A stretch of 64,000 nt of DNA from Candidozyma auris (GCF_003013715.1 NC_072813.1:372001-436000), one strand, 5' to 3'; positions 50,924 to 61,354 are shown, numbered from the stretch's first letter. Notes: generated by a model from the sequence alone, not told the origin. Numbers and translations are program-made.

Positions 50924-52562
50924 ATTGCAGTGAAGTACTTGAGACTTTTAAAGGTGGTTAAGGTAAAGATACAAATTTTTTCCACTTTTCCTACACTGCA
51001 CTCAATCGCACTGGTGGGAGGACACTGGAGGGCCTTGGGTGCAGGAAATTGTAGCGCTTTTTTCTCCCTTAACTATGAGCGCTCTTGAGTGATGACGGCG
51101 TGTAGAGGACTGGGGTCACCGCGATGGAAAGAATGAAACACGTGAGTTAGGGCTCAAGCCCGAAATTCGCTGGCTGCAAAAGAGTGTGGATGAATACCGA
51201 GAATGGCTTAAGAACGGCGTACTTATTTTGGTGAAAAGCAGTTCAAAAAAAAAGATTGTAGGAAGAAATCGATTGTTCTCATGTGAATGCAAGACGATCC
51301 GACCGGTAGCACATATTTATTGTATTCTGAGAATAAAAACTTCACAACTCAAATCAGATATTGTATTACAGAGAGAAGTTTTGACGCAGTCTATTCGTCA
51401 CAGATGTTAAAAACACTCGAAAGTTAGGGTTGATATACAACCCCTTGTAGTCTAACGATATCGTTGGTGTACTGCGCTAGAAGAATCCTTGGAGCTCCAC
51501 GATTAGTCTCCTGTCTCATAGGCAGCGTTATTAAAGGCGATTTTAGCTGCCTGAATAGTTGGAATTAGAGTAGAAGGTATTTCTTCGTTCAGGTGGACGA
51601 TGATGCCTTCTCTGAAATCCACATCTACTCTATCACATCACCATACTAGGTCGACGCAATGAAAGTCAAGCGTTATACATTTTTACACTATTTCCAATGC
51701 TCTGTATCCTAAGGTTTTTCTTTGACATCTGGCTTACTCATCTATTTCCTTTAATGTCAAACGATGGACCGCGAGACTTATCATTTTTATCAGGTTCGGG
51801 CCTCTTGTAGAACTACGCCGACGTTGCAAACCCACAAGTACCAGCATTGTTACTGGCAACATATCTGATCACCGATCTCACTTTTCAGCAATCCGATAGG
51901 TACAGTTCTGTTATCAATAGGGCGAGTTCCCGAAGTCGAAACGGCTTGGGGCCTTCATGTCTACGTAGTTGGTGAATGCTCTCTCAAATAATTTCTCTTC
52001 CTTTTTCAACAACGCTCTGTAGATTTACTTTTATTACAACCTTATGATCAAAAGTAGACAAGACTACTTACTGGAGAAAACATCTCTCCAATCAGCTTCA
52101 CGTATCAGAGACACATTCTCCCCTGTGAGCTTGTTATCTGCTGAATCATTACATGATCCAGTAAAGCTTGGTATAAAGATGTGAAAGTGAATCATGAAAG
52201 CACAATATCGATCGATCAAACCCTTAATCTTTGCTTCGAGTGGACGTCTTAAGTTCGGTATTGATGGCTTCTATTTAGCTCAAAAAACAAGCTTTATTTT
52301 TTTTGATGAATACATCGATTGAGGGTCGCTAAGGTCAAGATGCTTAACACATCTCTTTCTCAGCTTTAAACCTATACAGAATTATATAGTAAAAACTTTT
52401 TTTTTTTTTTGCCGAAAAAGCCGTTCTTTTTCTCATAATAAAATGAATCCGTGGGTAGCAAACAAAAAAAAAAGAGAAAGTTGGTCGGGTGAGAAAGCGT
52501 GCACATACGACAAAAAAAATACACCATCAGTTTTTACCGCTTACCAATATTTCACAATGAGA
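50924..52562. other. RPS10 promoter and possible decayed coding region
   Basis: Near RPS10 lie CACGTGA (51139-51145) and TTAGGGCT (51147-51154), with TTAGGGTT at 51424-51431. Further out, on the minus strand between about 52195 and 51430, successive 25-45-codon protein-like stretches occur in shifting frames, broken by stops. The first is an ATG frame at 52195-52064. I do not recognise a family. T-runs at 52306 and 52400 precede the tRNA-Glu gene. Confidence 0.3.
51139..51154 (+). promoter_or_regulatory. Cbf1-like and Tbf1-like sites upstream of RPS10
   Basis: CACGTGA is directly followed by GTTAGGGCT. Paired Cbf1 (RTCACRTG) and Tbf1 (TTAGGG-type) sites are established for ribosomal-protein promoters in Candida-type yeasts. 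The distance to the RPS10 ATG is 216-231 bp. Confidence 0.55.
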
Positions 52563-52634
52563 TCCGATATGGTGTAATGGCTAGCACAGTTCGCTCTCAC
52601 CGAGCAGATCGGGGTTCGATTCCCCGTATCGGAG
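52563..52634 (+). tRNA. tRNA-Glu(CTC)
   Basis: This is a 72-nt cloverleaf without intron. It begins TCCGATATGGTGTAATGG, has anticodon loop CTCTCAC (anticodon CTC) and T-loop TTCGATT, and ends TATCGGA plus G. It closely follows yeast tRNA-Glu, which usually has TTC; here the third-position reader is CTC. TTTTT at 52647-52651 is the likely terminator. Confidence 0.95.
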
Positions 52635-54019
52635 TTCAAATTAATATTTTTGCCATTCATATATGGCGCCTTATTACATTTCCCTGCTCTTTTCTTTTTA
52701 GTTGTCCTCATGATTTCTTAGGTGCACCAGTATTCCCGCCTTCGTACTTTTGAGACCAGTATTACTGGAGCTCTACACTGCTACACATCTGCGATTCGAG
52801 AACTGAGAAGTATTCATTAGTATGTAAACCCATTTCCTCCTAGCCCTCACCAGCACCGTGGTAGTCAGCATTGAGAAGACTGTGGCTGAGGAAATTTAGA
52901 CGGAACAAATAGACAGCTCGGAGTACAAAGATAGGGAATCGCAACCAAATGAGAAAACGTACAAGACAAAGCACGCAACCAGGCAGAGGAGAAAGCCGTT
53001 TTTGCTATTGTTGGATTCCACCATCAATTAAGAATGTAGACCAGTATAGTATGCAACTATCAGGCATATTTTATAGGGCACACTTTCACTGGGGAGTATA
53101 GACCATGCTACAACGGTACAGACAGATATTCCATTACAAGGTGTCCTTTAGGTTACCCCAGAAAGCACAATCCACATAATGCGCTTCAGCTGCTCATTTA
53201 TCACCATTCTCGCCTGCAAGGTACTCTTTGAAGCTTTCAGGCATGATTAAACGCTCGGCTACGTTCGCACTCTCTTTCGTACACGACGCGAGTGCAGCAC
53301 TGTATGCGCTAAACTTGACGAGGCGCATTCCTTTAGCTAATTGGTCTTGACAAGACATGAGCACAATGGTGGAGACGCTGTCATTGAGGCATTGATCAAC
53401 ACGCGAAACTTTTCCCCTAATTGACCTCTATATCAGGGTTACCTGTGAAGAAGTATCGTCAAAAAGCGTACAACCTGCTCGAGCCTCGCTTACGCTCCTC
53501 GAGGCCAACCTTCAGCTTTACTCGAGCTCTGGCTGATGCGGACCAATTTTTGTTAACCTTTGATTTTTTTTTTTTTTTTAATTTTTTATTTTTTTTTATT
53601 TTATTCTTATTTCTTTCCATCATAATGAGTGATTTCGCCGTATCAGTTTGCTTTACTTGTGGACCACGCGTAATATTGTCCTTTTTTGTTCTTGTGCCTC
53701 GAAATATGTCGCCGCGTTGGACGGCTCAAGGCAATTTGCCGAATCAAGAACACATGGGCTCAGCCGTGAACATTGTGCCCTGCTTCAACACCATAAAGCA
53801 CGGGCGTCTCTTTTTTGGCTGCCTTGCGTTGGCGAGCCGACAATTTTACCTTGATTCTTATCTTTTCCCTTTTTCCTCTTTAAAGCCTCAGTCTAGCCCT
53901 TACAATTATTCCAAAACGGCATCGTCTTCATGCCGAATAGGCTTAGTGACTTCGTCTATTCTGTACGCCGTATATAGTTTCCCTCAGCCGCTGAATCTTG
54001 AAAAAAAAAAAAGTCGACA
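52635..54019. promoter_or_regulatory. Long promoter region of the unrecognised gene at 54020
   Basis: This 1.4-kb region has no confident gene. A very T-rich block at about 53564-53616 is a strong poly-dT element. A 204-codon frame (53421-54035) has no ATG at its beginning, overlaps the next gene and looks non-coding. Poly-A at 54001-54011 immediately precedes the ATG at 54020. Confidence 0.35.
52647..52651 (+). terminator. Pol III terminator of tRNA-Glu
   Basis: A TTTTT run lies 13 bp after the tRNA-Glu 3' end, the normal Pol III stop signal. Confidence 0.6.
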
Positions 54020-55381
54020 ATGTCTGCTTTGCTAATGATTCCGGCCCTGGGCCATCGCCGGTTGGTTCAGGAACATGGGCTTGATGATGCTGCGTTGAAG
54101 CAAAAGGCCAAGAACGGGCGGTACCACAACAGTACATCGTCGCTGAACAAGTCCTCGCGGTCGTCAATTTCGTCTATTTCAAGAAGCACCCGGTCGCTGG
54201 AGCTGTCTCTGAATGGGCTTCGTCCAAGCAAGTCGAGGGTATTCGAGGGAAAAAAGTACAAAGCCAAAGACAATCTTCGATTGAAGACTCCGTTTGAAAG
54301 AAAGCTCGTGGAGTTTGACTACAAGCTTGATGTGGTGGCGGCGAAAATTCTGAATAACCAGCAGAATATGGCCCTCAATTCGGAAACTACAGGCTCCAAT
54401 CGCCTTTTGCGCCCGAGCATCGTGTCCACTCTTCGCTACACTTACTTTGAGAGGTTCACAACGTCATACGAGGACGTGGCTACCCAGCTTGGCCGGCTGC
54501 CGAAACCAGAGTACTGGGCCAAAGTATGGGATCTCGATGCGTACAACCACAGCAACCTTTTCGGTGATTCGTGCAAGAAGAACATCGTCAGCATTGACCA
54601 CGTGTTAGTGAAGAAGAGCTACGAGCACCGCAAGAACACCGAAAAATGCTTTAAGGAAGGCACCAAGGTACTTCCGTACGAAGAGGATGCCAACCGTACT
54701 ACGTGCATCCGAAACGTCTTTCGTACTACGTCATTCTGGCAAAATGTGTTCTTTGACGCCCGCGAGGCCACAGAGACGGACAACATTGACGAATGGTTTC
54801 CTCCCTTGGAGACGGTGCAGCGCTTCTTCATGACCCTCTGTGACTATGTCTTGTACAACTTGCACAGCCTCGAGTGCAACGTGAGCGAGGAGGAGAAGAA
54901 GAGTATACCTCCAGACGAGATCAGAAAGCTTGCCCACCAGTACTTTTACTACTTCAACGACTCAGACTATGCCTTCTTTGAGATGCTCGCTCGGGTTTTC
55001 AACAACACCTTCATGCTCCAGGTACGCACCTACATGAACAAAGAGGATGCGGTGGCAGTCAAAACCAAGGAGGTGATTATGGTGCTTTTGGAAGCTGTGC
55101 GCAATAATCTTCAGATCACGTATTTCGGTGCCCAGGGGGTCGACGAGATGCTCGAGGTGTGGCACGATTTTTTGCTCATGGCAATCGACCGGCTAGTGGT
55201 TGCAAATGTCAAGCCAGTTCTGCGGGCGGAACTGAAAAAGAGGCAGGAACACCTTCATCCCCCACGCTCACAGGGTCTTGATGAAGGTGCAAGCGGGAGC
55301 AACCAAGAAGCGAAGAAGGAGGTTCCCTCTTCGGCCCCGAAGAAAAAGTCTCTTTTTGGGCGCCTACGTCGTCAAGGCTGA
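54020..55381 (+). CDS. Unrecognised conserved-looking protein with Ser-rich N-terminus
   Basis: I do not recognise this 453-residue protein. Residues 35-80 are Ser/Arg/Lys-rich and contain several CTG codons (such as 54143-54145), which under CUG-Ser decoding make the stretch still more serine-rich. Residues 90-410 look globular and mostly helical, with YTYFERFTTSYEDV, WFPPLETVQRFFMTLCDYVLYNLHSLE, YFYYFNDSDYAFFEMLARVFNNTFMLQVRTYM and MLEVWHDFLLMAIDRLVV. The tail is basic (KKKSLFGRLRR). No transmembrane segment or signal peptide is seen. The start ATG at 54020 follows a poly-A stretch typical of yeast leaders. Its long T-rich upstream region suggests tight regulation. Confidence 0.75.
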   Translation: MSALLMIPALGHRRLVQEHGLDDAALKQKAKNGRYHNSTSSLNKSSRSSISSISRSTRSLELSLNGLRPSKSRVFEGKKYKAKDNLRLKTPFERKLVEFDYKLDVVAAKILNNQQNMALNSETTGSNRLLRPSIVSTLRYTYFERFTTSYEDVATQLGRLPKPEYWAKVWDLDAYNHSNLFGDSCKKNIVSIDHVLVKKSYEHRKNTEKCFKEGTKVLPYEEDANRTTCIRNVFRTTSFWQNVFFDAREATETDNIDEWFPPLETVQRFFMTLCDYVLYNLHSLECNVSEEEKKSIPPDEIRKLAHQYFYYFNDSDYAFFEMLARVFNNTFMLQVRTYMNKEDAVAVKTKEVIMVLLEAVRNNLQITYFGAQGVDEMLEVWHDFLLMAIDRLVVANVKPVLRAELKKRQEHLHPPRSQGLDEGASGSNQEAKKEVPSSAPKKKSLFGRLRRQG

Positions 55382-55900
55382 AGGTTATTTATTTGTTCTT
55401 TTACTTCTTATACCCTTTTTTTCATCTTTTGTGCTGTTTATTTTTGTTCTTCATTAGAGCGTCTTGCTCCTTCCACCTTGGGCACATGCCTGCACACTAC
55501 CTGAGCGCACTATTTACTTATGAGCACAGTTGGTTAAATTACTCGCATCGAGCGCTGTTTATAGGCTTCCCGCACCGAGTTTGAGAAGCGTCTCGAGGGC
55601 AACGAAGAAAGCTATTTTTCCGAAAAACAAAGCCAATTCCTCGAAGCTACCTCATCATTTTATCTCCGTTTGTCAATTTTTCTCTAATAGATTCTCTTTA
55701 ATACCGTTACCTTTTTGTGTGACCTGACTGAGGCTGATCTCATGGTTTTTTGATCGCACATTTTTTTTTTTATTCTTTCCGGAACCCTTTCAGCACGCAC
55801 TGCATCTATTTTAAGCAAAGTCCAAAAAGCCTTCCACAATATATATGCCTGATTCCCATCGGCAGAAAAAATCAATTAACCTACTACTTTCTTCCTCAAT
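55382..55900. promoter_or_regulatory. Intergenic region before small membrane protein
   Basis: This 519-bp T-rich region has no recognised gene or site. Runs of T occur near 55419, 55444 and 55764. Confidence 0.3.
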
Positions 55901-56119
55901 ATGCTTCCTGCGGCCCACAACGACCATGTGTTGATGTCTGAGCACGCCTACTACGACCGCTCCGAGTCATCTTCCAGCATCGTCTCTCCAAAGTACCACG
56001 GGCCCATTATCTTGGGTGCTCTCATCTTTAGCATATGCCTTGCGAAGCTTGGCTACTCCCTAATCAAGAGAAGATCTGTGAAAGCTGCCAGCAGGCCCAT
56101 GGCGGACCAGATTGTGTGA
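55901..56119 (+). CDS. Small single-pass membrane protein, unknown function
   Basis: This 72-residue frame begins with ATG in a good yeast context (CTCAATATG). It has a Ser-rich N-terminus (about 17-30) and one clear transmembrane segment, GPIILGALIFSICLAKLGYSL (about 34-54), then a basic KRRS. That charge pattern would place the C-terminus in the cytosol. No family is recognised. The composition and hydrophobic helix argue for a real gene, but the short length leaves doubt. Confidence 0.5.
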   Translation: MLPAAHNDHVLMSEHAYYDRSESSSSIVSPKYHGPIILGALIFSICLAKLGYSLIKRRSVKAASRPMADQIV

Positions 56120-56531
56120 GCCTCAAATTCGGTGTCATCTTATTATCATTTCATCATTGCCATTATTTCGCTATCCTCGGTGGATGCCAGTTCCCCTGAG
56201 CGCTCTTCTGGGCACAATATTCGTCATGCACTACGCTTTTGTTACAATAGCATTCTTTAGCTGCACTCCTTTTTCATTTTATTGAGATTCCTTATACCTT
56301 AGCATCATTATCATCTTTAATCCCTTGCATCAATATGTTGACTATGTACCAATATATTAATTCTATGACCGACTTTTCTGTATAATGCTTGTTGTGGCAT
56401 GCTGCTGGCTGCTTGCCCCCTGTGCACACGGCTCTGTAATTTTTCTTTTCCTGGCTCGCACTTAATGGAAGCCAGGCGGGTAAATGTTACACAAAACCAA
56501 CCCTTGCGGCAATGAAGACGGCCAATCTCTT
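56120..56531. other. Convergent intergenic region, small membrane protein / PER1
   Basis: This 412-bp region holds two 3' ends. I saw no RNA gene and no repeat. Confidence 0.3.
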
Positions 56532-57596
56532 TTACTTCAGCTTGGTTGCCATCACCATCTCGATATCCCACAAGTTCCAATCATACCATATGAGGGGCGG
56601 AAAAATTGTGCACAAGTGCCAAAGTGAGTGCGAGTCCAAAAGGCCCGCAATGGGTGCAAAGTCAAGAAGCTCGAGGGATAACGATGTGGTAAGAAACAAG
56701 TTGAGAAAAACCGGAATTAACGGGATCAGCCTTGAGCGTACTTTGCCCAAGTATCGTAGCTTTCTTCTGATCTTGGTCTCATATGGTTGTAGTTGAATGG
56801 TATTGTGTGTAGGGGTACCGAAGAGCTTGTGAACTCTTATGGAATGGAGCACCCAGAGCGCCAGAGCACTAAGTCCAATCACACAGTTGTACTCCATGTT
56901 GTAGCGGTAATCCCATTTGTGAGCAAGCTTGATATAGTGACAGCAGAGAACGAAAAGCAAGCCTGCCTGAAAACATATTCGCTTCCGCTGGTTCTCTACC
57001 CAAAACAACTCGAAGTACCGAATGCTGATAGCGTTGAAGTTGGCCATGATGATCGCACCAGCTCCTAGGTAGTCGAGCGTTTCGGTGACAGGAACGTCTC
57101 TGGTGTGGAAGATGGTGCTCAATAACCACCCGCACACAGAAACTGCCAATAGCACCCAATACTGGTTCAACATCACGATCCTCGCCTTGTTTCTGGACGA
57201 AGCCTTCACTTTTTGTATGATCGCATGGTAATTGATCAAATTGATCCAATTTACCCAGAAGTTGCCAAGCGAGAACAACGTAGAGAAAAACTCTGTGATG
57301 CCAAGGATTCTATGAAAGGGCCACTTACCGTGAAATTGTACAATAGGGAGCCCCTGGGACTTTCTTGTGGCCGCAACATGACTTCGGCACTTGAAGTCAC
57401 AGTCCAGAGGACATGTCCATAATAATAGATATTTGGAGAATACGTTCACGTCGTACTCAGTAAGGAACGGGGTGTGGGAGACGCACTGCGTTTCATAGCA
57501 TTGTGCCAGGCACTCTCTGTACTGGGGAAGACGATCTCCTATCGACGCTAGCACATAGGGTATTAGGTACACTAGCAGTGTGCCAGGGTGTCTCAT
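56532..57596 (-). CDS. PER1: Per1, GPI-anchor lipid-remodelling protein (PGAP3 family)
   Basis: This 354-residue ER membrane protein starts at the ATG at 57596, directly before a signal peptide (MRHPGTLLVYLIPYVLASIG). An in-frame ATG at 57707 would add unrelated residues. The N-terminal cysteine-rich lumenal part (RECLAQCYETQC, WTCPLDCDFKC) is the Per1 signature. Next come about seven membrane segments with conserved QFHGKWPFHRILGITEF and STIFHTRDVPVTETLDYLGAG, which hold the hydrolase histidines and aspartate of the CREST superfamily. Per1 removes an acyl chain from GPI lipids. S. cerevisiae Per1 is 357 residues. Confidence 0.94.
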   Translation of the reverse strand: MRHPGTLLVYLIPYVLASIGDRLPQYRECLAQCYETQCVSHTPFLTEYDVNVFSKYLLLWTCPLDCDFKCRSHVAATRKSQGLPIVQFHGKWPFHRILGITEFFSTLFSLGNFWVNWINLINYHAIIQKVKASSRNKARIVMLNQYWVLLAVSVCGWLLSTIFHTRDVPVTETLDYLGAGAIIMANFNAISIRYFELFWVENQRKRICFQAGLLFVLCCHYIKLAHKWDYRYNMEYNCVIGLSALALWVLHSIRVHKLFGTPTHNTIQLQPYETKIRRKLRYLGKVRSRLIPLIPVFLNLFLTTSLSLELLDFAPIAGLLDSHSLWHLCTIFPPLIWYDWNLWDIEMVMATKLK

Positions 57597-60066
57597 GTTG
57601 GGTTGGAGACTGTCGATAGATAGTAGTGGTAGTGAGCGCGAATACGTACTGTGTTGGAAGAGCGGTCTACTTGAGGTGAGAAGTGAAAGGTAATGCAGAC
57701 TAATCATCTTTTGCTTTTCAGGTGTCACTGTCAACGACTAAACCATGTCACCTTTAACAACAATCTTCCGTTCACAATGTGACTTGGCCGAAATGTTGGG
57801 CCGAGTTTTTATTGAAGGCGGTGCCTCTCAGTGTAGTATTAGTGGCTGCGAAACTGATAACAACAGGGAGAAAGTGTAATTTAGCTCCACCTTGTCCTAA
57901 AAGCCAGCCAAGTGTGCCATCACAAGAGTTCGCTTTACAATAAGCTTGCTTATCGTTCATTCCAGCAACTTATGGGCAAAGTGCCCAGTGAGACCAAGGC
58001 TCAGCCGACATGACATTTGATACCCTAAGCAACTTCAACCTGAATCATTACCTTGCCGTCGACAGAACCTATGGGCTAAATTTGCAAATAAGTACCGTAT
58101 AAGGTGCCTAGAACAATCAATGCAACATGAATCAACGTTTGTCAACCCTAGATCGCTTGCCAGCAACCCACTCTATGCAACTATCTATAGAGACTACTAA
58201 CACAAAACCACCGTTGCAGCCTTCAAGCCCACGAAGCCTGCAAGTTTTCAAAAGAACCTCTCCATACCCACTTTACACGTGCTCCAGCAAGATTGTGCTA
58301 GTGGCTCTTGCCTTATCGCGACTTTCGTCATCCGTCTTCGGAGCAGTGCCTATGTTGCGCTTTATCAATGCGCGAGGCAAAGATGGCACCAATCCGAGGG
58401 GAATTTCATCTGCATGGAAGGAAAGATGAAACTGAAGCAAGAGTATAGTGCAAGGCAATATATATACATATATACATATATAAAAAAAAAATAACATGTT
58501 TGTGTTATTGCAAGATGAACGAAATGAACTAGATTTTGTTTATTTCGTTTTTCATGCGTATCCCCTCCGGAGACCTCTTCTGTCCCACGTGACGACCCAC
58601 CAGCATACCGTTTGACGGGTTCGGACCTGTAGACGAAGATGGAGAATGGGGCTAAGCGGGGAGTTTGACCGAACGGTAGCGTGTGGGGGATAGCAATCTT
58701 TGTCTGTCCCAGAAGAATAAAATAAGAAAAGGGTTCCCCGTTTATTCTTCTGTATTTTTCACCACCTTAGAATTCTGGCCACCGGCGGCAAAAAGTTACG
58801 GAAGCTTCTCTGAGATCATGCAAAATATATGTCATTCCGTTTTTTCGCAAGCAATCAAGGGAAGATAAGAACGCTTAGGTGAGGATCATTGGTAGTTCCA
58901 ACGCCAAGATAACTTCTGCTTGAGCATAGACTATTCCATAGTCTTCCTTCTATTCTTGCTCTCCCCAAGCAAGGAGACATTCTGAGACCAAGCCAGGCCT
59001 CTGCCAGAAAGGACAGATGTATGCGTACCTGCACGGGCCGTCCATCTAAGGTGGTAAATGCAGGCCCAAGTGCACTTCGCCGCATTCAACTCTTTGTTGT
59101 GCTAGTAAAATGCCTGCTGCAGTCCTGCGTACTGCTTGCTGTTGTTATTCGCCTCTCCTTGGTTGGCTTTTTTTTTCATTTTTTTTTTCCCGCACCTCCC
59201 TCGTTTGTGTTATTTTTCTTTGGTCCTTTACATTTGAGCCATATGTGATTCGCCAATCGAACAAACGGTTGGTATACCAACGTAAAGCAGACAAAAGGAG
59301 ACCAACCGACTTCCTTGACAATACAAGACCCCAACAATAACCTGGCTGACGCTTCCCCGTGAACTCTCATCTTCTGCCTCTTCATCTCCCCACTACATTC
59401 TCCCCTCCAAATTGACTGTGCTTATTTTAGAGAGTTGCGGTGAAATCTCTCCCTTTTTCTTCAGAAACGCTCCTACAGTGCCTTTTTTTCCCAATTTCTA
59501 GCGCTCTCTCACCGTAAGTGCGAGAGTTCCAAAGCGCCGCAGTGGCACCGAACGTGCGTTTGATGCGAAAAATACCAAGGGAAAAACCGTTGGAAGGTAG
59601 CCAGGTGAGGGTTGCCCCGCAAATGCAGAAGCTGAGGTCCTTTCAGTCTGAGTAATGTTTAAGGGGGACGCTTGCTTTTGCTGACAGGTGATCACTGGTA
59701 TCTTTTTCTTTTTCTTTTTTTCAAACCTTTTCATCACTGACCTGCAAGCATGCCTGTACATGGTAAAGCAATTGTGCGGCGTCTGCGGCGCGATTAATTT
59801 TTTTTTCATGCTTCTCTTAGGCAAACGGTATATTTAAACTCACCCAAGTCTCCCCCTCCCTCCTATTGCCACTATTTAATCCTTTTTTAATTCACCCGCT
59901 TTACAGTGTATTTTTTGCCTCATCACAGGGTTCAGCGAAAAGCATCTCAATCGCATAGATCAATAATTCTGAGAGTTAAAATATCACTTTTTCAACCCCT
60001 GGGACCTTCATTTCAGTTAAACTTTTTTCCAAAACTAATCACAACTACACTCAATTCACTGCTTTG
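57597..60066. promoter_or_regulatory. Very long intergenic region between PER1 and an unrecognised gene
   Basis: This 2.5-kb region has no confident gene. It contains an AT dinucleotide-rich patch with TATATACATATATACATATATA (about 58459-58480) and several poly-T runs (59168-59190, 59705-59720, 59797-59808). It also contains a perfect 14-bp palindrome GTTGGTATACCAAC at 59268-59281. Small frames inside it (58127-58429, 58855-59085, 59498-59824) lack protein-like features. It may act as an extended promoter for the gene at 60067. Confidence 0.35.
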
Positions 60067-60978
60067 ATGACCCGTAAGTCTTGTCGTGTTCGTATCTCCA
60101 ATCCAAAGGTGAAGGAGGCTTCTATGGACTCAACTAACAAAGCAGTACAACATGACCCTATCTCAAGGAAACGGAAGTCAGAGCCAGTCAATGAGACTCC
60201 ATTGAAACGGCAGACGCCGGCAAAGAAGTCGAAGTCGTTGACCAATCTTGTTGGTGAGGATGACAAGATTGACCCAGTGGAAAAGCTCTTGTGCTTGCCC
60301 AACCTCAACAATGACATCTTGTTTGATTTGGATACGGACGACTCCTCTTCCGAACCCGCCTCTCCTAGATCAGTCAAACACTCCTCATCCTCGTCTTCCT
60401 CTGTGTCCACAGATACCGCCTATTTTTCTGAGTTGGAAAGCTCTCCCTTGCATTCTCCATATCCCAACATGGACGTGAATTTTTCTAAGGTCATCAACGA
60501 CAACTTGCGATCATACTACCTTTCCACTTACAAGAGCCCCATAGAAATTCATAATGATAACTCCAGCTTTTCCATTCTTAACAAGAAAACTTCACAGCAT
60601 GCAAACGGTGAGACTGCCTTGCCTACACAGACGAATGCAGAGGTTCCATTCTTCAAGAATGTGAATTTTAACCCAAAGCCAAAGTCCGGCAACTCCATTG
60701 ATGATTATTTGTACTACGACGATGACGATTTTTCTAGCTCCACTACTGAATTGGGCCACGAGGGGAACACCCCCAGCTCCACGTGCATGACTCAGCTTCC
60801 CAACATCTCTTTTCACTATAGAAGGGACAACAAGTTGAACTTGTCTTTGAGCAATCAGGCTCCTTGCAGCGAGCCTCATGACGTTTCCAAAATTTTGAAT
60901 CAAAATTCGGTGTTCACTGGGAAGGCCAGTGAGATGGTGGGCACCTCCAGACTATTGATTAACGACTTTTTCTTGTAA
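60067..60978 (+). CDS. Unrecognised basic/serine-rich, probably nuclear regulatory protein
   Basis: I do not recognise this 303-residue protein. The start is the ATG at 60067. The N-terminus is basic with likely nuclear-localisation clusters (SRKRKSEP, PLKRQTPAKKSK). Ser/Thr-Pro sites are numerous (ETPL, QTPA, ASPR, SSPLHSPYP, KSPIE, NTPSS), as in CDK or MAPK targets. A poly-serine run lies near 108-114, and an acidic YYDDDDF patch near 218-224. The C-terminus, SRLLINDFFL, is hydrophobic and may be a binding motif. The 2.5-kb upstream region is like that of strongly controlled regulatory genes. Confidence 0.72.
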   Translation: MTRKSCRVRISNPKVKEASMDSTNKAVQHDPISRKRKSEPVNETPLKRQTPAKKSKSLTNLVGEDDKIDPVEKLLCLPNLNNDILFDLDTDDSSSEPASPRSVKHSSSSSSSVSTDTAYFSELESSPLHSPYPNMDVNFSKVINDNLRSYYLSTYKSPIEIHNDNSSFSILNKKTSQHANGETALPTQTNAEVPFFKNVNFNPKPKSGNSIDDYLYYDDDDFSSSTTELGHEGNTPSSTCMTQLPNISFHYRRDNKLNLSLSNQAPCSEPHDVSKILNQNSVFTGKASEMVGTSRLLINDFFL

Positions 60979-61354
60979 TTTAGCACGGTGTTCGGATCCC
61001 GTTTGTTTTGATTTCCGAGTACGGTTTACTTCTTGAATTTCATTTCTTCCTTGGTTTTTAGGTCAGACATGTGTATATGTATAATTCTTGAAACATGATT
61101 GAATCAATCTTTCGTAGGTCCATTGCGATAATAGGAAACTCCGACGTTTACTCTTACCCTCGGAACTCACGTGGTAAAGCCTCACGAGCCGCCTTCTCGC
61201 AGTGTATGTGTCCAGTGGCCGCCCTCGGAAGTCGCACGCTGGAGTTCCCCATACATCTAAGTATGGCAATCAAGTTTTCACTAGAAAATCCTACAGTTTC
61301 TTACAAAGTGTAACAGTTTCCCTCCTGTCATCCCATCATCATACACTGCACTCC
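60979..61354. promoter_or_regulatory. Intergenic region before the NVJ2-type gene
   Basis: This 376-bp region has an in-frame stretch upstream of 61355 without an upstream ATG start. No RNA gene or consensus site was recognised. Confidence 0.3.

Noticed and set aside
51593..51622. Box C/D-like hairpin (ATGATG and CTGA closed by GTGGA/TCCAC)
   Set aside because: Only 6 nt separate the two boxes, leaving no guide sequence; it also falls in the suspected decayed coding region.
53421..54035. 204-codon frame upstream of the gene at 54020
   Set aside because: It starts without ATG, crosses a long poly-T tract that yields a Phe run, and overlaps the start of a better gene.
58450..58490. AT-rich repeat as a replication origin or centromere
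   Set aside because: A short TATATA/CATATA patch alone is not evidence; no larger organised AT-rich core was found.
58127..59824. Several 60-110-codon frames between PER1 and the gene at 60067
   Set aside because: They occur on both strands, without motifs, and partly arise from T-rich tracts.
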